DNA of 64,000 nt from Archilochus colubris. Taxonomy: Eukaryota > Chordata > Aves > Apodiformes > Trochilidae. Location: NCBI GenBank assembly GCA_023079485.1, contig CM041115.1, positions 45,192,305 to 45,256,304 on the forward strand, read 5' to 3'. The notes beneath the pieces are model-generated. The model made no database searches. It worked only from the letters and a program-made list of their open reading frames with translations, and was not told where the DNA came from. A program made the translations under genes and the position numbers. Below, piece by piece: positions 23,307 to 36,700 of this stretch; the first letter of the stretch is position 1, and every line of letters starts with the position of its first letter.

Positions 23307-26300
23307 AAGGGTAAAATTGTATTGAGTAGAATGTGTCTAAATGGAAACAAACAAGATATACACTATAAGGATAAAGTTTCACTGGCCAGGCTGAAGGTCA
23401 CAATAGGGCAAATGTGTGAAGAAGGCCATCAACAAGTAAACCAAAGATGGTGGCAGGTGCAGACAAAATAAACTTATTCATAGCATGTCGAAGTACCATT
23501 TTGACAGAAAATATTTGATGAGCATTTCCTATCACCATCATGGTTTTTTTTTGGCCAGCCAAGAATTTCCAGTAAGACACTGGCTCCTGTTTTGGTTCTT
23601 GTTTCACGAAACTATTGATTATCCATCAGGAAACAGCAGTAAGTCAAAGACAGAAGAGATCTTTGGAGAATCTGAAGGATCAGAATGAGCAGTGCTGAGA
23701 ATATAATGCATTACCACTCATGTTGTGTTTTACAGAATTTTCAACTCCTTTCCTCTGAGTGGAAAAGTGACATTGTTAGATCCATCAGAAAAGATACAAA
23801 TCCCTACCAGACAAAAATATATTGTGTGAGTATGACCAAATTTATAAAGAGTGAGGTACAGACATAGGCATAGACCTCTTATATCTGTCTTTACAGTGAG
23901 TAAAGACAATAGCAGTAAAGGAATGCTGAAAGCCCCTTTTCCTCTTTTCAAGAACAGTGCTGGTGACTACACTAGCCATCTCTGAAGATCTGTATGTGTG
24001 CTATCTCCCAGATAGAAGTGCTGGAGAAGAATGAAAGAGGAGAAATACTAGGAGATGTTAGAGATTAGCTAAAGATGAAGAAGTTTGCACAGAAGACACA
24101 TATTTCCAAGGTTAGTGAGCAGTGGTGTTGGGAATACAAAGGAGTCAGAGAAAGGGAAGGAAAGGAAGGTTGTCAGCTTTCTCTTCCTCCTTTTAATTTA
24201 CATAGTTCTTTCTTGCAATAAGGTGCTGTGTAACTTGGTTTGTTGCTGCTTGATTTAAGTTTTTATGAACTGCTATATATCCTAAAGCACCACTCTCCAA
24301 ATGGTGTAGTGTGGAGTCTCCCTGGTGAAGCTGTCATGGCCCTGAAGAAGCAGTCTGAGTGTTGATCCTGGGACTGGTGTGGTGGGGAGCAAGGGCAGAG
24401 CTGGATGTGGTGCTGATGCAGGGTCCTGCCTGCCTGGTGAGTCTGGCTGGGTGAGAATCCTGTCAGCTCCAGCAGTAGAGTTGCAGGGCCAAGGAGAGGT
24501 GGTGACTGGTATGGAGTTTGGACAAGCAATCTGTGGAATACTGCTAGTCTTTCCAAGATTGTCCTTCACTAAAAAGACTCTGGGAAAGACTGGTCTAGAA
24601 ATTGCAGAGGCTATGACTGGTTAGTGTGATAGGTGGAAGTCTCACATGCAAAGAATGCATGTTCTCTGGGGTCTAGACTTATGACCAGATCCTTTAAAAA
24701 AGGGGATCAGGTGTAGTTTCAAGGGTCTGGATACAAGGGAGGCCAAAGAACACACCTGTATATGCCCCAGAATGTTCCGATAAAAACACATACTGCAGTA
24801 TTTTGCCCAAACAATACAAAAATTTTATTTTTTTCTCACACCTCTACTCAGTAGATGGCAATAAATCCTCATCTAGAAAGTGAAAAAAAATTCCAAATTC
24901 CTGTAACCAGGTTGGGTTGTTTTATGCTAGCTTTGACACATCTGCAATTTCTTTGTGCCCATTTATACTTATCCTAAAGAAGAAATACAATTACTGATCC
25001 ATTATATACATTATCTCAAAGTGGTCAGCCATTGTGGCACAAAAATAAAGAAACCGAGTGCTTTCATTGCAGCAAATCATATCATATCAGGTATTTTAGT
25101 ACTAAAAACCAAAATGACAAATATAATTCCATATGTATAAGAACGTATCTTAAAAGAAGTGTAAGAACTATGTAATGAAACATCTCAGTATTACAAATAA
25201 GGTTAAATTGCTTTTCTGTTTTCAATTTTTTTGCTATGCTTACGGATCTAAAGAAGAAATTGTATGTGTTTCACAATTACAGCCTAAAACACGTTATGAT
25301 GTTCATGTGATATTCAGGTCTAAATATCAAAGAAACTCGTGGAGTAAATATAAAATTATTACATCACCCCTAACTAACTCTATCTTCATCAAAAGCATTG
25401 GCAGAATTCCCACATTTTATGTGGTGCTAGGATTCCACTCATTGCCCAATGGAGATCACACCAAAAGTGCCACAGAATTGGATTTCTCAAGTGCACTGAC
25501 TTTTTAAATGTGGATAGTATCCACATAGATATATAATGAGGTCAAATATTTAGTAAAATGCTTATATTTGATGCAGGAAAAAAATTATTCCAAAGGCATT
25601 TTGGGTGGTCACGTAACTGCTGTGACAACTGTCTTTCATGAATCTACTTGCATCTCTTGAGCAATAATCACTATAATTAAATACCTCAATTTTTTTTGTC
25701 CCCAATAGAAATGTCTGTTGAAACAATTAATTCACAGATGATTAAAATGAAAAAAAAAAAAAAGCAAAGATAGAATGATAAACATGTTAGTCACAAGAGA
25801 AAAAATTTCTCTTTTTCCCTAACCTCCCAAAAGAAAGAATGAGGGACTGCATTTATGCTTAGTTAGATGCTGGAAATTTATCAGTGTGGAAAGTGTTTCA
25901 GTAGAAGCTGTAAATGTTCTTGCTAAGGAAATATGTTCAGAAAGACATTAAGTGATCTTTTCTGGACAAAATATTCCCCTATAAAATATCAGAGATGAGC
26001 CTGAAAAACCCGGCAGTCCTAAACAGTCATTAACTGAGCTAAGTTAATTTACAGTATGTGAGGCATTAAGTTTGGTTGAATGGCAGCAGAGCTTTTGATT
26101 TGGCATGTGTTTCTTCATGATCCCCAGAGGCATTCTGACTGCTGACCAGAATCATTCTGGAGATTACTGAAGGCTTTTACTGCACAACCTTTCTTCCGCT
26201 CACTGGTGCAGTCTGACAGCAATAATAATTTCACTGTTTGTGAACAAATTGTGTCTCATCTTATTGCAGATTCAAAGGAAGGATGGAGACTACAGCGTGT

Positions 26301-27446
26301 CCTTTTATTCCTTTAGCATATCTTTGTGCATATTATTAGTTCTCCATTTTGAAGGTGGCAGAGTGGGGAGAATATAGTAGCTGTGGTCTGATCTCCCCTG
26401 CTTCTGCAAGCCTGACCATTGGAAAAGGTACTTCCAGGAAGACACAAAGGCTCTCAGAGAGGTACTTTGTACTGTACCAGGCACGCTTCCCTCGGAGATG
26501 TGGGAGCTAAAGAAAAGGAATATGCCACATAAGGGATGGAAGTTGGCTATTTGTATCTTTCAGTCTTAGCAGCACTATTATTAGATAATGTTTTAATTTA
26601 CAAAGAGAAGGTCTGTAATCTTAATCCATTTTTATACAGAGTCTGTTTCTCTTTTTCATTTGCTTATAATAAAAGGCCTCCGTGGTCTTCACCCAGTACT
26701 AGTATTAGTATTGATTGTTGATTGGAAAACCAACCATTGACTTAATTTCCCAACATTAGTGCAAACTTTTTCCCACAGCCTTTTGAGCTGATGGATTTCT
26801 GCCAGCCCTCAGACTTTCTTGCAGCTTCTGTTTTGCACAATTTAACATAAATTTTTAAAATGAGATGTTTTGGTTTTTGTTATGTCTATGACCAACTATC
26901 ATGACCTCATGGATCATCAGTGGTTTCAGTGTGGAAACAATTTCCCTAGACTCCAGCTAGTAGAAGGAGTCAGCAGCCAACACATCTATTGCACAAGAAA
27001 TATTGCATACTAGTGAAGCCATTTGTTTCCTAGCACAGCACAGAGAGCAGAGCACATTGCTTCTGCTTGTCATTTTAAATAACATTTACGTTCATCAAAC
27101 ATCTTCACTTCTCTAGCAATTAAAAAAGAAAGGATTAATGGTGTAATAAGTGTTTTCCCTCTAAAGATTTATACTCCTCCCCAGCTGGACAAGTGTTTCC
27201 TTTTATTTCTTTAAAAGCTATGCTAATTATTTCTTTATAGATATAATTCTTCAAGACTGATTCACCATCTTTGTTAATGTGCTCTATCCATTCATAAAAG
27301 TTAAAAAAAAAAAGAAACGATATAAATTAGGTTTTTATTATTAGGTTTTTATTCTTTTGGTATGCTGAACTTTAGAATTGATGGACAGATATTTTTCTGT
27401 CAAGGAAAGAAACATATGGCAGTTCTAGGTGTAGCCAATTGCCCAG
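23307..27446. other. Intergenic stretch, no gene seen
   Basis: Mostly AT-rich. A moderately GC-rich block at about 24300-24620 has open frames on both strands but no recognisable protein or transposon motif. A perfect 14-bp tandem duplication lies at 27326-27353. Confidence 0.5.
27326..27353. repeat. Perfect 14-bp tandem duplication
   Basis: ATTAGGTTTTTATT occurs at 27326-27339 and again at 27340-27353 without a mismatch, which points to a recent slippage or microduplication event. Confidence 0.9.
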
Positions 27447-28005
27447 GACCATGTCCACATATCTTTTAAAGATCTCTAGGGGTGGTGATTCATTAACCTC
27501 TCTGAACAGCCTAGTGCTAGCCACTGAGTGCTAGCCACTCTTACAGTGAAGAAGTGTGTCCTTACATTCAGGAGGAATCTTAGAATCATAGAATCATAGA
27601 ATTGGCTGGGTTGGAAGGGACCTCAGAGATCATCGAGTCCAACCCTGAAATTTGGCACCACTGGAAAGAATCTGGTTCTTTCTTCTATGTACCCTCCCTT
27701 CAGGGATATATTTTCATTCGTGAGATTCCCCCTGAACATTCTTTTCTACAGGCTGAACACTCACAACTCGCTCAGGCTTCCCTCACAAGAGAGGTGTTTC
27801 AGTCCCTTCACCATCTTTTTGGCTCTTCACAGGGCTCTGTCCATTATGTTCCCATCCTTCTTGTTGGTGGAAACCCAGAACTCAACAAAGTATTTGACAT
27901 GTGGCCTTGTCAGTGCTGAGAGGAGTACCGCCCTCAACCTGCTGGTAATACTCCTCCTAATGCAGGCCAGGATATCCTTAGTGTTCTTTTCAGCAAGGGC
28001 TTTTC
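27447..28005 (-). mobile_element. Old CR1 LINE, interrupted by a younger CR1 tail
   Basis: On the plus strand the sequence reads as the reverse complement of a CR1 3' half. Blocks in order are CTCTCTGAACAGCCT and ACAGTGAAGAAGTGTGTCCTT (to 27579). After an interruption come CACCACTGGAAAGAATCTGG, ACCCTCCCTTCAGG, CAGGCTGAACACTCAC, GAGAGGTGTTTCAGTCCCTTCACC and CTGGTAATACTCCTCCTAAT. These match the conserved end of CR1 ORF2 in antisense. Divergence is high and reading frames are destroyed. A 14-bp tandem duplication of AGTGCTAGCCACTG occurs at 27513-27540. Confidence 0.85.
27580..27647 (-). mobile_element. Young CR1 3' tail nested in an older CR1
   Basis: TAGAATCATAGAATCATAGA at 27581-27600, then ATTGGCTGGGTTGGAAGGGA and CCTCAGAGATCATCGAGTCC to 27640, is the reverse complement of an intact CR1 3' terminus of about 68 bp. 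It falls between two parts of the older CR1 that would otherwise be contiguous, and it is better preserved than its host. Confidence 0.85.
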
Positions 28006-28604
28006 AACAAATTATTTTCTTGCTCTGTTTTTATTAGGATTTTGTTTGTAAAAAATTACCTTTTTCCCCCCCCCAACAATTTAGATATTCCTTTTGCTGT
28101 TGCTGTGGATCTCTCAGCAAAAATGTGACAGCAGTAATTTTTTCTAAAATCAACCATAACCAGAATCTATTTCATTATTTAATCTGAAGGACATAATTCT
28201 GAGATAATTTCCAAATAATACCCTAGCTCTAATGAATAACTATTCTAGTTCAGCAGAACTAGTAATTTCTCTGAAAAGAATCTACAAATGAATTATTATT
28301 GTCATGCACAGTGTAATGTTGTCTTGATGTTCACACAGTGTTTTAGAAATTCATACCGTGGTTGGTTGAACATTTTAAATTGACCACAGAAAGAATGTTG
28401 GAGAAAATGGAAATGGCATAGGATGCAACTGGGTGTTCATGTGGGTAGCTGATCTTTAAGGACACAGTCTTGCATATTTTCACTCCACTGGATGAGTTTT
28501 ACAAATGGAAGTTGTTCTTTCAGTTGCAGTTCTATAAATTAGGACTACCCATCCTCAATTAAGACAAGGTGGTGGAGAAAGTTAAGAGGTTACACAATCA
28601 TAAT
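28006..28604. other. Intergenic stretch between two CR1s
   Basis: AT-rich DNA of about 600 bp with no recognisable gene or repeat, apart from a short C/T run near 28060. Confidence 0.5.
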
Positions 28605-29265
28605 GGACCAAGAGAACCATAAACAGAATATGATCCAGCAGTGTGTCCAGGTGGCCAAGGAGGATAACAGGGTTTCGACTTGTATCAGGACTAGTGTGGC
28701 CAGCACTGAGGAAGTTATTGTCCTCATGTAGTTGGCACTGGTGGGGCTGCACCTCGAGTGCAATGTTCAGATCTGGGTCTGTTGCTACAAGAGAGGGACA
28801 TCATGGTGCTGGAGCCAGTCCAGAGAAGAGTCATAGAGCTGGTGAAGGGTCTGGAGAACAAGTTTTATGAGCAGTATCTGAAGGAGCTGGGGTTGTGTAG
28901 TCTGGAGGAGGCTGAGAGGAGATCTTATTACTCTCCAAAGCTACCTGAAAGGAGGTTATAGCAATCCGTCTCTTCTCCCTAGTAACAAGCAACAGGACAA
29001 GAGGAAATGGTCTCAAATTGTGCTAGGGGAGGTTTAGACTTGACATTAGAAGAAACTTCCTCACTGAAACTGTTATCAAACACTGGAACATGCTGCCCAT
29101 GGAGGTGGTTTAATAACCATTCCCAGAAGTGTTTAAAAGATGTTTATATGTGCTCGTTAGGAGCATCATTAACATTAGATGTGGTAGAGTTAGGTTAATG
29201 GTTAGGCTCAATGAACTTAAAGGTCTTTTCCAACCAGGACAAATCTGTGATGCTGTAATTCTGTG
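28605..29265 (+). mobile_element. CR1 LINE 3' half, decayed
   Basis: Starting near GTGTCCAGGTGGCCAAGGAG, the sequence follows CR1 ORF2 in order: [17 protein letters not shown], [47 protein letters not shown]-like and the CAAACACTGGAACATGCTGC block. The 3' untranslated part is CAATGAACTTAAAGGTCTTT and a decayed tail to about 29265. Several frameshifts and stops are present; it is an inactive relic. Confidence 0.9.
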
Positions 29266-32200
29266 GTAAGTCTTCTGCGCTTTTCATCCATCAATCTGTA
29301 AAGAGATGTCAGCAGGAAGAAGTTACAAGGGAAAGATGGCTAACCAAGCCTCTCCTTGGCCTTTCAATAAATTTTCTGAGGAAGGCAAGTGATATAAATT
29401 GAAATTTTACTAGTCAAGTAGCACAATACTGCAGTAAGAGACAGTGAACACAGTTCCAATAATGTTTGTTGACTTTGTAACCTGAAACTGAATCCATTTT
29501 GCATGTGGGGAACCTCTGGCAATGGAGGTTCTTCTTGATGTTACTAATTTTAATGCACTAGAGTCTACCTGTATCAGAAGCCTTATTTGAGAGAATTAAA
29601 GCAATATATTCTTCATGGCTAACGATTTCTATTTTTGATTTGTTTCAACTTTGTCTAAATGAAAAATTCTGAAAATTAATCCTTCAGCAACTTGGCACCA
29701 TCACCCAGGGAATGACTGGGACAGCATCAACCTCACTGTAGTCTATTAGTTCTGAGACATGCAATTTATAATCACAAAACTGTGGGCTCTTCATTATTTT
29801 TTGTCCCCAGGTTTCAGCCATTGTCTTTTCTTGTTCCAGCATTGTCCATTATTTAACAATTGCAATATTAACACCTGTTAGGTGCTATTTGTATTTCTGT
29901 TTTTGTTCTTTCCCTTCATCACTAAGAGCAGAAAGAGCTTGAACACTTTTATGCCCTTTCTTCTTCAGTGGAGACAGCTGATGTACAATCTTTCCCCACT
30001 TAGATAAAGAGTAGGTTAATGAGATTTGAGTGCTGTTTCTGGTAAGAGGCCAGTGGCTGATTAGTGAGCTAGAAGTATACCGACCTCCTCCTTTAAACTG
30101 CTTTATACTCACTGCATGACATACCAGTGCAAGTCTTAAAACCACATATATAAGGATGTTTCCATGACTCCACACCCAAATTTTCACTCATAAAAACTTC
30201 TATGCATGCAGAAGGCTTGCTGAATGTTACCTGATTTCGCTAATACATCACTGAAACTGAATATGTAGACATAGATGTTAACAGTGTAGAGATTCTGTGC
30301 CTTGCCTTGTAGGAAGTTTGATTTTACGTATTTTGAGGGATTTTTAAAATATTTTGATAATTAAGATTTATCTAGCAACTTTTCCGTAAGTGGTTAAGCA
30401 TGACTTTTTTAAAAAATAACATGTTTGGATTTTTTTTCACACGATGAACCGTGCCTGTCCTGGTATTTATCATATTGCTAGATAAAATTTTAGAGAAATA
30501 CAGGAATATTTTAAACTCCATTAAACTGCTTTTTAGACCTGGTTCACATCAAGTAATGGATAGAAACTGGCTACAGCAGAATACATCTATAAAAATTCTA
30601 CACTAAATCAAACTGTGCTGGAATGTAACAGTTGCTGCCTTCATGAGTGTCAATGCTATTTGCTGATACAGCTCAGTGCAGCTGAACCCCACAAGGGAAA
30701 CATTTCAAGAGCTCGGTGTTCAAGCATCTCTTGGATGAAATCCATAAAAGAGCAGACATGAGCTGAGTAATAAATCCTGTAGACATATATGCTGGTGTGA
30801 CAAAAAGGTATCAGTAATCTTATCCGCAATTGCAATTAAACTATTACAGAGGAGCTCTACCAATATTTTTTCTTTAAATATAAAGACTAATCATGAAAAC
30901 AAAGCAAGACATAATAGAAAAATTCATTTAACAATGATGCTCTATTTCCAGTTATTAACATTTCACAAAGGTGAAATATATGGCTAACTTTCTCTGTGTA
31001 AAAGTTGAAGCATAAAAAATATGCCAAAAAAGTCCAGACCCTTGGACTTTTTATGCCCATATCTCCTAATGTGCTGGCATTCTAAAATTCCTTAGGAGTC
31101 TCTCATAGATGGTTGTATGTACTTTAACATCTCAAGGCAGCTTCTGACTCTGCAGTTGAAGGCTCCCAACTCATTAAAATATAGAGAAGACTTCTAAACT
31201 TAAATAACAAGACAGTTGCAGTCTGGTTTTTGCAAGGCACAGAGTCAAAAATAGCAGAGGATGTGATTTTCAGGACTGGACATAATAATGGAAAAATAAT
31301 TTAGACTTTTGTCACTGCTCTTACTAGGCTGTTACAGGAGCAAATCCACCCTGAACCACCTGTGACCCACTCAGCCTCTCCCGGGGCTTCTGAGATTTCT
31401 CTAACAGCTGTCATCTTTGATAGAATACTTTTAGTGCTCACATCTGAGGATGTGAAAGTTATTTTGCCAAAACATAGGTAGCATGCGAATTAAATAAGAG
31501 AGAGAATCTTCAGTGGCAGATTTGTAAATGGTAATTAGGTTGCATTAAAACTAATGAAATCCTAAATCATATGTAGGTAAGTTACAAATACCAAATAGTT
31601 ATTAGGCATGCCTGGATGAGCTTTCAAATTGTCTCCATCATGGTCCAAGAGTGTGTTTCTGTATTAACCTTGCTAACCCACAAATTATGGGCAGCCATTA
31701 TTTGTGCAGAAGAATTATAGTTCCTTTCACACGGAGTACTTAAATGATTAAGATTTATTTTGCAACTCATTCAACTTTCTTTTCTGAGAGGTTCTGTTGA
31801 TTTCACACTTATTTTGATGTGAATTTGACTAAACTAAATTTGACCTTTCATTTTGAAGTCAGTATTTTAGTTCCTCTAGAGGGCTAGGGTTCTACAATGC
31901 ACATGCAGTAATAGCCATCTCTGTGCTTACATTTTCCTGTACATATTCTTTTTTAATAAGAGATTTTACCTATGGCATCACAATGAAGACCATGTTACTG
32001 GTGAAGAGTGCAAGCAAATTTCAGACTTAATTTTGAATATGTGTTTTGATTTATTTTTCATTCCCCAATCAAAGAGGAATTTCTGTTCTATAGATAGATG
32101 CAGAATGTCGTGTGTAGATCTGAAGATACGTGTATTGTGAAGGATTGTGTCATCGCTATAGTTTCGTGCAGTTATTTCTTCTCAAGAAATGCAGAGGCAT

Positions 32201-33361
32201 CAATGGGTTTTGCAGCTGGCTGGTGGTGGGTAGGGCTGTTTAATGTGCCAGAGTCTCAGAGAATCCCTTAGCATTGACTTGCTTCTTCTGGTCAGAGCAT
32301 GATATCTTCTGAAAGGGGTATTTTGGTTCATGGGACAGAATCCAGAGTTCTTTCCCTTTGCTACAATTCTGTCCCATTGCACTGCATTTCCTATAGCAAA
32401 AAACCACATGGTCCTTTTTCTGCAATATGTTCTAGGAAGAATCAAGGTTCCAACTTGCCAAGTGAAAATGAAGTTAGCTTTGTTAAAACTTTTGGAGGAA
32501 TGTTGGAGGAGGGGTAAGTGGTCAAGATAAAGACATATTTGAAATTCATTTGGGAGTGGATAGGGCTATGACAGCAAAACCCATACACCAAGACTTCTTG
32601 GTAGAGTCACTACAGGATCTTTTTAAATGAGTTTAAATTTTGAGTTTTCACTAGTTTTTAATGCTTCACTGTATTACTGATGAAATCCATATTAAAATGC
32701 ATCATGATTTAAATACATGTAGGCCAACAATTTTTATCTTGACTTAATAATAGTACTTGTAAAAGCTGATTAATTTTTAATTTGTAACACACGTACATTT
32801 CACAGTGGTAATCACATAATCCAGATAATCTGGAGATAATCTGTTGATGACCCTAACCCAGGCTTCACTGTGCTATATTCTGAACTCCTGTACATTCATT
32901 ATGCTATTTTTAACAATATTATTAATGTAACAGTCTTTACAAGAAATATGAAGACACAGCTCCCCATCCCAGGTGTGAAAAAATAGATTCCTACTGATAA
33001 TAAATTAATGAAATAAAGGCTGAAAGTAGCCTGTCAGGAAGGCCACATGACAGCAACATAACTGTATTGATGCCTTTTATTTATGAGGGCCCCTTATCCC
33101 GTTTCATCTGTTGAAGAATGCCATACTTACACAGTGTATTTTCTCCTATTTACTGGTTCTTTTACTTTTGAGTGGGCGAAGAGAATGTTTGGCTATAGAA
33201 TAAGAAATGGCTTTTGTTTTTAAAGATTAGCCAATTTTACACCAACACAAACAAACACACTTGCCTAGTTGCTTGAAATTATTTTTATCTCCTAAGATTA
33301 GAATGGCTGACATTTACTTTTTATATCTAACTATTTATGCAGCACTTAGAGACATGATAAC
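29266..33361. other. Intergenic AT-rich stretch, no gene seen
   Basis: No recognisable gene or transposon. Open frames reach about 100 codons (minus strand 29885-30187) without domains. Some stretches, for example 31320-31460, are less AT-biased, but I cannot assign them. Confidence 0.5.
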
Positions 33362-33748
33362 ACATTCTGGGGCTGTTTAGTCTGGAGAAAAGGCGGATGA
33401 GAGGAGGCCTTATTGCTCTCTTCAGCTATCTCCAAGGGAGGTTGGAGCAAGGAGGGAAACAGCCTCTGCTCCTTAGTGAACTGTGAGGACCAGAGCAAAT
33501 GGATGGAAGCTGCACAAGGGGAGGTTTAGGCCTGATGTTAGGAAATATATTTCATTGGATGTTAGGAATCATTTTTTCACTGAGGAAGTTGTCAGACATT
33601 GGAATGGCCTGCCCAGGACACTGGTGGAGGTATTTAAAGGTCCTTAGGGACATGGTTTAGTAGTTAGCTTACAGTGTTGGTCAAAGGTTGGACTGGATGA
33701 TCTTGGAGATCTCTTCCAATCTAAACATTCTGCAGTTCTGTGATTCAA
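33362..33748 (+). mobile_element. CR1 LINE 3' end, decayed
   Basis: GGGGCTGTTTAGTCTGGAGA, then GAGGAGGCCTTATTGCTCTC, CACTGAGGAAGTTGTCAGAC, TTGGAATGGCCTGCCCAGG, GGTTGGACTGGATGATCTTG and the tail CTGCAGTTCTGTGATT match the last part of CR1 ORF2 and its 3' end in order. The stretch ATTTCATTGGATGTTAGGAA near 33549-33568 partly repeats the preceding GATGTTAGGAAATAT, suggesting a small internal duplication. Confidence 0.88.
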
Positions 33749-36700
33749 AAATGTGAAGAAAGAGAAAAGAAACACAATTTTGTAAACATAATGCTAAATT
33801 TTATGCTAAATGCAAAGATATTACAGTTAAATACATTTATATTTTTAAATGGTCTGCTGTTTCCCTAGATTTGCAGAAGTATCTGAGTTGTCTCATAAAA
33901 GCTGACAGCCTGATTCTGTGGTTTGCTTCTTGGATAAACAGACCAACATTTTTTTCAGAAACTTTCTTTTACTAGTGCCCAAGACACTTAATATCTAGAT
34001 CTGCAAATGTCTAGATATATTTGGGAAATTAATATTATGAAAAATATAACAAAGAAGTATGGTACAATTTTCCTGAATTTTGGCATAATTTTGTGACATA
34101 GGATGATATATAATTCCAGATGTTAATGCTGGGGTAGATAATCGCAGTGCTGATAAAATATCAAGTGCTTGCTGAAATTCTAAATGCTGATAACATCATT
34201 TTTTTCACCTAATTTATAACTGTCCAGTAACCAATGTGTCAACTAAAGCAAGTTTGTTTACTACAATTCCTGGTTAATTATTAAAATGATAATGCAGCAT
34301 CTTCTGTAAAAGTTTCTATTGAGCATAAGAATGAAAAAGCAATTTCATAATAATTGCGCTTTATTTTCTTTTTCCCAGTTACTTTGCTTAAAAAGTTTGC
34401 ATTGGCCCAGTGCTTAAGGATTAATTGAGGCTTTGGAGCAATCAAAGATGAACTGATGAGGTTTTGAAAGGAACTAGAGTGAAAATTTTAGAGCTACAAA
34501 CCATTCAGCTGGGGAAAGTTCTACCTGAAAAGAAATGGTTGGGAATAAATTAGAGAGCATGATTAGACCATTACACTAGAGTACATAATTGCCTAGAGCT
34601 CAACAGTATCAGAAAAAATATATATTTATATACTTGCTTTGTTGGGAGAATGAGCCACCGGGGACTGACTAAGGTTACAGGTATAGTGAGTTAGCTAAAA
34701 AATTATTTCAGATTCTTTTCTTTTGTTGCATACCCAACAACTCCCTTTCTACCTCCTGCACATATGCTCTATCTTCTCCCTGTCTTTTGGAACTTAAAAA
34801 TACCAATTCTGAGGCAGCCCATACCCAGCAAAACAATGGTGAAGCCATACGCCAAAGGATTTCCCAAAATATCTACCCTCCCATGATGTTCAAAGAAATA
34901 ACAAAAATGAGTGCTGAAGAACAGAAGAAAGGTATGTTCTGTGAAAGCAAAGGAGGTACTCATTTAAATGGTGAGTATTTGGGAGACTGGCTTTTGACAG
35001 TAAGAATCTCTTTGTAATAACCAAAATAACACATCCAAATTTTATTTCCTTACCGCTGACACATCCAGGCTAGCAAAATTCTTTCTCTGGGGGTATCAAC
35101 AATGACACATCGATTATATATCAGATTAACAGACTGGTCTTCCCGTTCATGTACATATGCTCATGTTACATAAGATGAGCTGAAAAGGAAGACGCATGCT
35201 TCGCAGCCTTCCTTCCATCCTCATCACGAAATTGCCTCGATTAGAACCTGTTAACAAATCTTATTTGGGTTTATGAGGCTTCCATTTGCCAGAGACTCTT
35301 GAGTGTTTACAACATATCCAACTCTTGTTTATTACAAAAAATAAAGAGAAACAACTAGCCCTTGCTCTAGCTGTTTGTCTTAGTCAAGCACAACTGGTTC
35401 ATGGTGGGTAAATGTGTTTCTGATCCCAGAAATCGTTCTGGCGTGGACTTAGTGTGCTCCTTTGGAGAGAGATTTGGGTACTCAGTAAAGGCCAGATTTC
35501 TAAGGCTCTGATCTGTTGCACCCATCGTGATGATATGCTGCAGTAGGAATCTGCACTGTACTTTACCACACCAGTCAGCAGTCTGCATTAAGAATCCACT
35601 GCTTAACGGCAAGAGTCTGTACATCTGAGTAAGGGAGGGCAAGAAGGAGGAAAAATGAGAGGACTGATCATCTGAGGTGCACAACTGATGCATAACTGCC
35701 CAGGAGCTAATTCAGTTCTAAAGACCCTGCAAAAGATGTCTGTGCTCATAGCACAGACCTATGCTATGTCTGTGCATAGCAGACATATGCTATGAAAGTC
35801 TTCTTGCTCATTTGGTGTCAGCAGTACCATCCCCTGTTAATTTCTTTTCTCTCTCTGTTAGTCTCCCACCAAAACTGTCTGAAGGAACAGAAGGGCCAGT
35901 GATGGGTAATAAAACAGCTGGAGTGACAAGGGTTCTACTACTGTTTTAGGACTTTCACAGTAATGAAAAGCATCTCAACTCCCACTCTGCCTTGACTAGT
36001 ATGGAGATGTGTTAAAAAAACCTGTTTGTTCAGACAGTTCCCTGGACTGTTAACACTCTGCATTACATCTGGTGCTCCAGCAGCTGGCTCCTTTAGCTAT
36101 GGTGAGTTGGAAGATTACTTAAGAAAAAGAAACATGCTAAAATACTCACAACAGCATTTTCAGCATTTCATTTTCAGCATGGCAGATGTAACACCATTAC
36201 TTGATTCTTGTTGCAAGACAATATTTATTTACAGGTAAGCAGATCTAGTCAATGACAAGGACCATGCTATGACAAGACAGATCTTCAGAAGCTGCTAGAT
36301 AAAATAGGGTGAATCCTGGTAAGATAGTGGAGAAACTTGCACCTTTCCAAGAATTTGTGCAGAAACTGTTGTCAGAGGCAAGGCTGAAGCTCAAGCAGCT
36401 ACAAAGCTCACATGAAAAACAGGCTCCAGCATGAAAGACAGCTCAGTGAAGTCAGACAAACCGGATACACCAAGGCTAATGAAATAGAAAAAGGAAGCAA
36501 AAGGTCAGCTGTACCCAAATGCCATAGTTATGGTGGAGAACAGAATTTGGTTTATCGCCAGGTTTTGCTTCTCTTCAGCCAGGTCTGGGGTTTTGGGTCT
36601 TGTTAACCATAGATAGTAGTTGCAGTTTGGCTGCCCAGGCAGATGTGGTAATATGTAGTCAATTAAAAAATCGATATGCAAGACTGGTACCAACTGACAG

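Noticed and set aside
24300..24620. A GC-richer block considered as LTR or exon
   Set aside because: No boundary motifs, no tail, no protein match and no clear splice sites could be found.
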